Source: Saprospira grandis DSM 2844 (lineage in GTDB: Bacteria; Bacteroidota; Bacteroidia; Chitinophagales; Saprospiraceae). Taken from it: 37,370 nucleotides of DNA. Positions 23,714-30,896 of the stretch are shown in pieces (position 1 is the stretch's first letter; each line of letters begins with the position of its first letter). The DNA lies in contig CAMDAB010000021.1 in NCBI GenBank assembly GCA_945888475.1, positions 1 to 37,370 on the forward strand, read 5' to 3'. Below the pieces are notes generated by a model. It searched no databases and was not told where the DNA came from. It saw nothing but the letters and a program-made list of their open reading frames with translations. Made by a program: the position numbers and the translations under genes.

Positions 23714-24739
23714 TTAAAGCAGCGGAATTTCGTTGCCGATAGCCCTGTCACTAAATCTTAGATTATTTACCAATAATTCCATTTGTGCAATATTATTTGC
23801 AAAAATAATAAAACCATGGTTGATAAGATTGACGATGCCATTATCTTGTAAGAGGGGGCGGAGTTCTTCAAATTCGCGCAGATCGCCACAGGGATAGTAT
23901 CGTTTTGTAAAGGGCATCCCATCGATATAACCATGCCCATGAATGATAAAATTAATATTGGGAAAGTTTTTATAAATGTTTACCTGAATTGCAGTATCAA
24001 CACTAGGTTTTTCCAAACCGAGATATTCAATGTTGTTTTGATACCTGACTTTGACAAAATCGTCGCTGCTGAGTCTTTTCTTATCGCTGTTTCTTCTCGA
24101 TACCAGCATGTAGAGTGAATCGAGCCGGACGGAAGGAAACATTTTCATACAACGAGTTGAAACATTACCAAAATAACGGCTGCCAATAGCTTCGAAATTA
24201 TCGGCCACAATTTTATTCAGTTCCACCAGTTTTTCCAATTCATCAGGGTATTCCGGAAACTCAAATTCGGCAGCTTTTGTAGCTGTTCTGATCGATGAAT
24301 TTGTCCATGCAGTTAATTCAAGCATTTTTTCTGCAAGCAAGTTTAGTTCACTTGTTTTAATCCAGCAATTGCCCAATGCATCTATAAGCTTAAAAGAGAA
24401 AAGATTATCTTCTTTTGAAATTGCTAAAACTGCATTTCCGTTCATACGGAAAATTCGGGCAATGGCATCAACTTCGCTTCGGTTTTCTCTCAGCACCTTA
24501 GAACAAAAAAGTAGGGCGCCTCTTCCTTTTTGGGGATATATTTTTTCTATATCATTCGAAATGTTGGGCATCCAAATGACTACATCATAATCGGAACAAT
24601 GCTTAGCAGCATGTGATATTTCTGATATATTGCCACCATTCAGGGCTGTTGCATTTTCGAAAAACTTCGCCAATTTTGTAATGATAGAGGAGCTTTTTGG
24701 AGTTTCACCAAAATCACCACCTACGATTAATGCTTTCAT
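23714..24739 (-). CDS. Two-domain protein: Rossmann-like N-terminus plus class II aldolase/adducin-like domain
   Basis: The 341-residue protein has a C-terminal half (about 165-335) that follows the class II aldolase/adducin plan: a KPSVDTAIQVNIYKNFPNIN helix-strand, the metal-binding HGHG, and a later NHGFIIFANN with the third His. At the catalytic Glu position of L-fuculose-phosphate aldolase (S-S-E) this protein has S-V-D. The N-terminal ~150 residues start MKALIVGGDFGETPKSSSII, contain DYDVVIWMPNISNDI and end around LIDALGNCWIKT. They look like a nucleotide- or flavin-binding Rossmann domain of the kind seen in phosphopantothenoylcysteine synthases, but I cannot name it. The substrate is unknown. 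It lies 18 nt after the PKD protein gene and before the glycan cluster. Confidence 0.6.
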   Translation of the reverse strand: MKALIVGGDFGETPKSSSIITKLAKFFENATALNGGNISEISHAAKHCSDYDVVIWMPNISNDIEKIYPQKGRGALLFCSKVLRENRSEVDAIARIFRMNGNAVLAISKEDNLFSFKLIDALGNCWIKTSELNLLAEKMLELTAWTNSSIRTATKAAEFEFPEYPDELEKLVELNKIVADNFEAIGSRYFGNVSTRCMKMFPSVRLDSLYMLVSRRNSDKKRLSSDDFVKVRYQNNIEYLGLEKPSVDTAIQVNIYKNFPNINFIIHGHGYIDGMPFTKRYYPCGDLREFEELRPLLQDNGIVNLINHGFIIFANNIAQMELLVNNLRFSDRAIGNEIPLL

Positions 24740-24757
24740 AAGCTTTGTATTAAATTG

Positions 24758-27700
24758 TCAGTATACAATCGTAGCAAAACCCTTTATTTCTTCAATTTCA
24801 CCCCTTGGCCCTTTAAATCGTACGACAACCACATAAACACCTGCCTGACAATACTCACCGCTATTGAATTTTCGACCATTCCAGGCTTCATAAGGACTAT
24901 TGTTTTCATAAATTCTTTCTCCCCAACGGTTGTAAATACTCATGTTAAAATCCTGAATGTACTGGAAATAACCGGCACCCATATAGTCGTCATTTTTGCC
25001 ATCATTGTTTGGTGTGAAAGCATTGGGTAGAAAATAACTGAATTTTGGAATGATGTCGAGCACTGCCTGAGCAGTATCGGTACAGCCGTTTTGATGAAAA
25101 ACTACCTGAGTGACAGTAATTTGACCTGTATCTCTGTAGACATGTCGTGGGTTTCTCTGACTTGAGCTATTCCCATCTCCAAAATTCCAGATCCATAGTC
25201 CGGCCCTTTGAGAGGAATCGCTAAATTGAACTGTGGAATTATAAATGTTTAAATCGGTACCATTAGGACTAAAAGAGAAACCAGCAACAGGAACTTCCAA
25301 AGCGGTATGCGTACTACTGAAAGTGTCGATACAGCCTATTGGCGAGCGTACAATTACTTGCAGATTGTAAATGCCAGGATTTTCATAAACTACTTGAGGA
25401 GCAGCCTCTGTACTAGTTCTACCATCACCAAATGTCCAGTTAGTACTGTAGCCATTACCTGGATAAGGATTCGGATCGGCAGCGGGCACAATATGCGGCA
25501 CGCAGCCTCTGCTATTGGCCAAACCGATTGGAAAAACAGGCTGCGGGCGCCAATATAGGTTGGCAGTAGAATCATCCGTACAACCATTGTCATCAACAAT
25601 AGAAAGTGTAATGGTATAATTTCCCGTATCGGGCCAATTGTAGCTATGAAAGGCAAGGGGAGCAGTGCTGCTGTCGCCATCGCCAAAGGTCCACAAAGTC
25701 CCGTTCAAAACTCCTTGTGCTGATGGAATAGACAGATTTCTGAAACGTACAGGATCAAGTGCACAGGGGTCAAAAGTCGCATCGAAAACGGCTCTGGGAA
25801 TACCATTGGCAATAATAGTATCTCTGAAAGTTTCGGTACAACCCGAAGCTGTAACAACAGTTAAAGTAGGATAGAAGATACCTTCTGAATTATAAACATA
25901 ACTTGTATCAAAAACAGTGGAGGTCTGTCCGTTGCCAAAATTCCAGAAGAAATTATATCCCGGAAAATTATTCAGCTGATTATTATTGAAGTTGATACTG
26001 ACAGGAATACAGGCTTCTTCATTGTGTGATTGAACCGGGAAAACAGGAGCGGGGAAATAGGGGATGGTTCTTCTGATGGTATCGCGACAACCGTTAATAT
26101 CAACAATATCCAAATTCACAGTGTAATTTTGTCTCGGTGTATAGGCTATGAGCGAATCTGTTATTGAGTAGCCAAGACTAGCTGTCCCGATGTCGAAATC
26201 CCAATTCCACTGCGTAATAGAATCTCCTGCCAGATTTTCGAGCGAACGGTCATTGATAAATACCCCACTGAAACTGCAGGAATCATATCTGAAATCGAAA
26301 TTAGCTGTAGGATTTTGATGAACTATAATGGTATCGAAAAAATCTCCGGTACAACCAGTTGGTGATAGAATGAAAAGTTGTACTCGGAATGTTCCAAATT
26401 GTTGGTAAGTATAAGTAGGACTTGCTGCCGTGGAACTGCCGCCATCGCCAAAATTCCAAGTAGTTGTATAGCCATTGAGCGGATAGGAATTATTTGTAAA
26501 ATTAACAGTCAACGGTTGGCAGCCTACACTGTCGCTGACGTCCACCGCAACTATTGGAGCAGGAAACCAGGCTACATTTTGAGTGAGCGTGTCGGTACAG
26601 CCATTAGCATCTGTAACTACCAGGGATACATTAAAATTTCCGGAGTTTGTATACAAATGTGAAGTATCCTGAGCATTTAAAGCTGTTCCGTCGCCAAAAT
26701 TCCATTGCCAGTTAGTAAGCGGAATTCCAGCTCCATTTGGCGTGGATATTTCGTTAAAACTTACAGCACCAATTACACAGGGATCGAAACTAAAGTTAAA
26801 ATTAGCATTCGGTAGCTGAAAAACTTCAATCGTATCCCGGAAGGTATCGGTACAACCTAAAGGTGAGGTAATTACAAGGGATACAAAATAAATGCCCGGG
26901 CTGGTATAGCTATGTGTTGGACTTGCCTGTAAGGAGCCATTTCCATCCCCAAAATTCCAGACAGTACTATAACCGTTGATAGGGTAGGATTGGTTATCAA
27001 AAAACACTGTAAAAGGAGAACAGCCTTGCGGGGCAGTAATACTTACATCTATAACAGGTTTGGGGTACCAATAGATGCTGTCGGCAACGGTATTGGTACA
27101 ACCGTTTGCATCTGTAACGGTTAGATTTACAGGATAAGTACCAGCAAACTGATACAAATGTGATGGATTTTGTAATGTAGATGTAGTTCCGTCCTCAAAA
27201 TCCCAAAACCAGCTTACAATAGCTGTGCCAAGGGTATTAGGCGTGGAGGTATCAATAAAATCGACTGCTTCATACACACAACTGTCATAAGTGTAAGTAA
27301 AATCAGCTGTGGGTCCTTCAAAAACGCTGATCAGGTTTATACTGTCAAGCCTCGATATACAGCCCCAGGGAGATACATGCTGCAGACTGACCGTATAATT
27401 TCCAGGATTGGGATAGGTATGCGTAACTGTTGGACTTTGAATAGATATGTTCCCATCACCAAATGACCAAAGTGTAGAATATATTGGTAAGAATGGAAAT
27501 GAGCTATGCGTAAAAGTGGCTGTGTGTGGCTCGCAACCATCAGGATCATTAACTGAGAAAATTGGCCTTGCTGGCGGGAACCAATCGACGGGTAAGGTAA
27601 AGCTATGAACGCAGTCGTTTGTATCGGTCATTGTTAGACTTACAGTGTATGAACCTGCATTAGGGAATAGATGTGTAGGATTCTGAAGGTTTGAAAAACT

Positions 27701-29020
27701 GCCATCTCCAAAATCCCATAGCCATTCTACAATTGGTGCAGATGGGTCGGTGATTGTCAAATCAGTAAACTGAATTGGAGGCAGTGCTGGATTACAGGAA
27801 TCGATTGTAACTAAAAATCGTGGTACAGCAGGTGGATACACATTAAGCGTAATATCTGCGGTATCGGTACAGCCTACCTGTCCCGGATTTACAACCAGAA
27901 ATCCATTATAAGTACCGGCACCCGGAAATGTAATAGTCGGATTGGTATTGTTAGATGTTGCAAAACTACCATTATTTAAGTCGAAAGTCCATTCGTAAGC
28001 AGTGATTAGCGACTGTGGCTGCGCTGTACTCTGGTTAATAAAAGTGATGACATTATTGTTACAAGTATTGACAATAAAAGCCTGGCCGCTGACATCGATC
28101 GAATCGGATTGAATGGCTGCCTCTAATGTCGAAAAACAGTTCACAACGTTAAACTGAAAATCACGCATGGTGGTACTCAGTAAAACTCCATTTGAATTAA
28201 ATTCACGAACACAAACACCTACAACGTACTGGCCTGTTTGAGTTGGTGTTCCCGTCAATAAACCTGTACTTGAATTGATACTGACGGCAGGATTTGCCGG
28301 CATAGGAAAAGCTGAGCTGAATCCCGGCGAAAAAGGAATTGGCGTGTAGGGCGGTGCAGAGGGCGGATTTGGCGCAGGTACTGCCTGAGAACCACCATTT
28401 ACAGGGTCACAAAGTGAGTAAACCAATGTATTTCCATTAGCATCGGTTGCGGCATGGTTAAAATTTATTGGCTGATTGCGGCAAATTACAATTGGCGGAT
28501 AGTTTATAAAAACCGGGCTACTATTGCAAGCCTGCTGTGCCGTACCTGTTAAAGTAATGGAATAGGTTGCACCTACAGCACCGGGATTGATGAGGTTATT
28601 GATGGTTTGGTTGCGACAGCAGCGCTGATAAGCAAAGGTATATCCTGCAGCATCGAAAGGAAGTGTTACAACTGTGGTGTAAACAGCTTCTTCCACTCCA
28701 ACTGTTCCTGGTGTCACAGTTAAACATGGATTGCTGAGGTCTATTGGGGCATTTGTAATGACCGGATTATTGAGCTGCAATGTCTGAAAAACTGTTGTTG
28801 AAGCTCCTGCATAAACCCCAACAATTGCTGGATTATCGAAAGGAGCCTGACCGTTGATGGCATCGCGATAAACTCTAAGGGTTATGCGCAGCGTTATCGT
28901 ATTATTGATCGCATTGAATCCCTGGCATTGATAACTCAAAACACCCCCTACAATATGCGTAGCATTAGCAGTGCAAGCTGTCAGAATTATCAAAAGCAAT
29001 ATATTGTAGAAGTTTTTCAT
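24758..29020 (-). CDS. Giant secreted PKD-repeat protein with T9SS type B sorting domain
   Basis: The 1420-residue protein has a signal peptide (about 1-20, TANA/THIVGG). An N-terminal domain (about 21-300) common to such Bacteroidota proteins (THIVGGVLSYQCQG, YQRCCRN) follows. About 12 PKD domains fill about 330-1330, each with W-x-FGDG or a variant; the first and eighth are degenerate. The C-terminal type B sorting domain starts near 1335 (LPNAFTPNNDGKNDD, FNMSIYNRWGERIYEN). The PKD units alternate between two types; the pair repeats about every 510 nt. Paired cysteines occur in each unit (NGC/SPxGC). It should be exported by T9SS and sit on the surface or be released, probably in adhesion or motility. 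It starts 4 nt after the glcD-like gene. Confidence 0.93.
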   Translation of the reverse strand: MKNFYNILLLIILTACTANATHIVGGVLSYQCQGFNAINNTITLRITLRVYRDAINGQAPFDNPAIVGVYAGASTTVFQTLQLNNPVITNAPIDLSNPCLTVTPGTVGVEEAVYTTVVTLPFDAAGYTFAYQRCCRNQTINNLINPGAVGATYSITLTGTAQQACNSSPVFINYPPIVICRNQPINFNHAATDANGNTLVYSLCDPVNGGSQAVPAPNPPSAPPYTPIPFSPGFSSAFPMPANPAVSINSSTGLLTGTPTQTGQYVVGVCVREFNSNGVLLSTTMRDFQFNVVNCFSTLEAAIQSDSIDVSGQAFIVNTCNNNVITFINQSTAQPQSLITAYEWTFDLNNGSFATSNNTNPTITFPGAGTYNGFLVVNPGQVGCTDTADITLNVYPPAVPRFLVTIDSCNPALPPIQFTDLTITDPSAPIVEWLWDFGDGSFSNLQNPTHLFPNAGSYTVSLTMTDTNDCVHSFTLPVDWFPPARPIFSVNDPDGCEPHTATFTHSSFPFLPIYSTLWSFGDGNISIQSPTVTHTYPNPGNYTVSLQHVSPWGCISRLDSINLISVFEGPTADFTYTYDSCVYEAVDFIDTSTPNTLGTAIVSWFWDFEDGTTSTLQNPSHLYQFAGTYPVNLTVTDANGCTNTVADSIYWYPKPVIDVSITAPQGCSPFTVFFDNQSYPINGYSTVWNFGDGNGSLQASPTHSYTSPGIYFVSLVITSPLGCTDTFRDTIEVFQLPNANFNFSFDPCVIGAVSFNEISTPNGAGIPLTNWQWNFGDGTALNAQDTSHLYTNSGNFNVSLVVTDANGCTDTLTQNVAWFPAPIVAVDVSDSVGCQPLTVNFTNNSYPLNGYTTTWNFGDGGSSTAASPTYTYQQFGTFRVQLFILSPTGCTGDFFDTIIVHQNPTANFDFRYDSCSFSGVFINDRSLENLAGDSITQWNWDFDIGTASLGYSITDSLIAYTPRQNYTVNLDIVDINGCRDTIRRTIPYFPAPVFPVQSHNEEACIPVSINFNNNQLNNFPGYNFFWNFGNGQTSTVFDTSYVYNSEGIFYPTLTVVTASGCTETFRDTIIANGIPRAVFDATFDPCALDPVRFRNLSIPSAQGVLNGTLWTFGDGDSSTAPLAFHSYNWPDTGNYTITLSIVDDNGCTDDSTANLYWRPQPVFPIGLANSRGCVPHIVPAADPNPYPGNGYSTNWTFGDGRTSTEAAPQVVYENPGIYNLQVIVRSPIGCIDTFSSTHTALEVPVAGFSFSPNGTDLNIYNSTVQFSDSSQRAGLWIWNFGDGNSSSQRNPRHVYRDTGQITVTQVVFHQNGCTDTAQAVLDIIPKFSYFLPNAFTPNNDGKNDDYMGAGYFQYIQDFNMSIYNRWGERIYENNSPYEAWNGRKFNSGEYCQAGVYVVVVRFKGPRGEIEEIKGFATIVY

Positions 29021-29024
29021 TTAT

Positions 29025-30422
29025 TTATAAATCAATAATCTTTCCTGGATTCAGGATAGCGTTTGGATCAAATACTTTTTTTATAGAACGTATTAAATTC
29101 AATTCTGTTTTTGAAAAAACAATGTCAAGATAAGACTTTTGTACCAAACCTATTCCATGTTCGCCAGATATTGTTCCTCCAAGTGATTTTACAACCGTAA
29201 AAATTTCTCGTATTCCCTTCGTAAGTTCTGTATTCCATTCATTATCAGTCATATTGCCTTTCAGAATGTTTACATGTAAATTTCCGTCGCCCGCATGTCC
29301 ATAGCAGACGGACTCAAAGCCATATTTTAATCCAATTGCTTTTATTGATGTTAATAATTGAGGCAATTCTGCCCTGGGAACGACGGTATCTTCTTCTTTA
29401 TAAACAGATGTTTTCTTGACAGCATGGCCAACATTTCTTCTCAATTTCCAAAGCTCGTTTTTCTGACTTTCGGTATCGGCATATAATAGCTCTGTGCAAT
29501 CAAATTTTTCGAGTACATCGTTTATTTTTTCGCAATCAGCCTGCAATGTTTCAAGGTAATTTCCATCCACTTCAATAAGAAGTTGCGCGGCTGTTTCATC
29601 TTTTATCTTAATGTGATAAGCCTCCAGAAAAGCTATTGCTTTGTCAATTGCTGATCGTTCCATAAATTCAAGTGCCGAGGGTGTAATACCTGCTCTGAAA
29701 ATAGCAGAAACAGCTTCACAGGCTGCTTCACTGCTTTTGAATGAGGCCAGCATCAGAAGATTATGTTTGGGATGAGGTATGAGCCTTAGTTGTATTTTTG
29801 TAATGATTCCTAATGTGCCCTCCGAACCAACAAAAAGTTGGGTAAGGTTATAGCCGGTTGAGTTTTTTAGCGTATTGGCACCAGTATTAATAATTTCGCC
29901 ATTGGCAAGTACAACTTCAAGATTCAGCACATAGTCCTTTACAACCCCATATTTTACTGCTCTTGGTCCACCCGAATTAGTGCTAACATTACCTCCAATA
30001 AAGCAAAAAGCCCTGCTTGCAGGATCGGGAGGGTAGAAAAGCCCCATTTCTTTTACTACATTCTGTAAATATTCAGTGATTACGCCTGGTTCTACTGTGG
30101 CTTGCAAATTTCTTTCATCAATAGAAACGATTTTATCGAATCGTTCCATCGATACAACTACTGAATCTTTCAAAGGGATAGCTCCCCCTGCTAGGCCGCT
30201 TCCTGCTCCCCTTGCTGTAATTGCAATTAGGTTTTCGTTACAATATTTAAGAATTTGAGCAATTTCAGCAGTGTTTGAGGGCTTCAGCACAATGCCTGGC
30301 ATGGACTTTATATCTTCAGTTTCATCGTGACCATAATCCTGTAGATGCTCCAAGATACAATGTTCGACTCCAAGGATGGCTTTGAAAAAGTCAATATCTT
30401 TTTGGTCAATGCTTTTGTACAT
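29025..30422 (-). CDS. FAD-binding oxidase, GlcD-like (glycolate/lactate oxidase family)
   Basis: The 465-residue flavoenzyme has the PCMH-type FAD-binding N-terminal half with ITARGAGSGLAGGAIPL (about 69-85) and PGVITEYL. CFIGGNVSTNSGGPRAVKYG follows. The C-terminal cap ends with CYGHAGDGNLHVNIL and GTISGEHGIG, the vanillyl-alcohol-oxidase-type metal/FAD site signature. It oxidises a 2-hydroxy acid such as D-lactate or glycolate; no glcE or glcF partner is nearby, so the substrate is open. It is upstream of, and 4 nt from, the PKD protein gene. Confidence 0.9.
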   Translation of the reverse strand: MYKSIDQKDIDFFKAILGVEHCILEHLQDYGHDETEDIKSMPGIVLKPSNTAEIAQILKYCNENLIAITARGAGSGLAGGAIPLKDSVVVSMERFDKIVSIDERNLQATVEPGVITEYLQNVVKEMGLFYPPDPASRAFCFIGGNVSTNSGGPRAVKYGVVKDYVLNLEVVLANGEIINTGANTLKNSTGYNLTQLFVGSEGTLGIITKIQLRLIPHPKHNLLMLASFKSSEAACEAVSAIFRAGITPSALEFMERSAIDKAIAFLEAYHIKIKDETAAQLLIEVDGNYLETLQADCEKINDVLEKFDCTELLYADTESQKNELWKLRRNVGHAVKKTSVYKEEDTVVPRAELPQLLTSIKAIGLKYGFESVCYGHAGDGNLHVNILKGNMTDNEWNTELTKGIREIFTVVKSLGGTISGEHGIGLVQKSYLDIVFSKTELNLIRSIKKVFDPNAILNPGKIIDL

Positions 30423-30442
30423 GTCTGTTTGTTTTGAATCTA

Positions 30443-30450
30443 CAAAAATA
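30443..30450 (-). promoter_or_regulatory. Candidate -7 element for the glcD-like gene
   Basis: The minus strand reads TATTTTTG, 20 nt upstream of the ATG and immediately after the terminator stem of the preceding gene. No -33 TTTG lies at the right distance, so the evidence is the -7 element only. Confidence 0.35.
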
Positions 30451-30484
30451 AAAAAGTCCCCAAACTTTTGGTTTGAGGACTTTC
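30451..30484 (-). terminator. Intrinsic terminator after the DUF1573 frame
   Basis: AAAGTCC-C-CAAAC pairs with GTTTG-A-GGACTTT (one mismatch) around TTTTG. On the minus strand the stem is followed by a T-rich run TTTTTTATTTTT (30455 to 30444). It closes the PorP-PorE-DUF1573 unit. Confidence 0.75.
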
Positions 30485-30500
30485 GAAAATATTTTATGAT

Positions 30501-30896
30501 TTATTTTACGATGTCGGCAGAAAGAAAATAAAGTTCCATGTCATTTTTTACGTTACCGTAGATTTCAACTGCTGAACTGTATCCTTTTTTTAGCTCGGCA
30601 AAGTTGCTGTCGAATTTAATTTTAACAAACCCTTTTTTGCCAGGTTGAACAGGTTTTCTCGACCAATCGAGCGGCTCTGTACAAGTGCATCCACCCTGAA
30701 CAAAATCAATTTTAAAGTCTTCCTTTCCTGTATTCGTAAATTCAAAAGTCAATTCTCTTGATTCACCAAATTTGATAGCTCCGAAATTGTGTTCCTTTTT
30801 ATCAAATTTAATACTGGTTAGGACTCTTTTTTTAGTTTCGGGTTCAGTTATTTTTTTTTTCGGTGGAAACAACTGTATTTTCAGTATTGCTTCCAT
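30501..30896 (-). CDS. DUF1573 domain protein without a visible secretion signal
   Basis: The open frame encodes a DUF1573 domain, a single Ig/MSP-like beta domain: FDKKEHNFGAIKFGES, FEFTNTGKEDFKID, GGCTCTEPLDW, VQPGKKGFVKIKFD. Such proteins are normally exported with a signal peptide or lipobox. Here only ATGs at 30896 or 30911 are available, and neither gives a signal peptide. Both lie inside the preceding PorE-like gene, which ends at 30844. The overlap contains an A10 run on the coding strand (30851-30860). A loss of one A, or gain of two, would fuse this domain in frame to the OmpA protein. It may thus be a separate gene, a slippage-made fusion or the result of a sequence error. The start is unresolved. 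Confidence 0.6.
   Translation of the reverse strand: MEAILKIQLFPPKKKITEPETKKRVLTSIKFDKKEHNFGAIKFGESRELTFEFTNTGKEDFKIDFVQGGCTCTEPLDWSRKPVQPGKKGFVKIKFDSNFAELKKGYSSAVEIYGNVKNDMELYFLSADIVK

Noticed and set aside
24755-25030. Plus-strand frames opposite the PKD protein gene (also 25307-25558 and 26378-26662).
   Set aside because: They mirror the strongly patterned PKD coding sequence on the other strand, and none shows its own promoter or motif.
25300-27600. Regular ~250-510 nt periodicity as a DNA repeat element.
   Set aside because: It is explained by the PKD domains within one coding frame; the bases differ but the protein motifs are kept.
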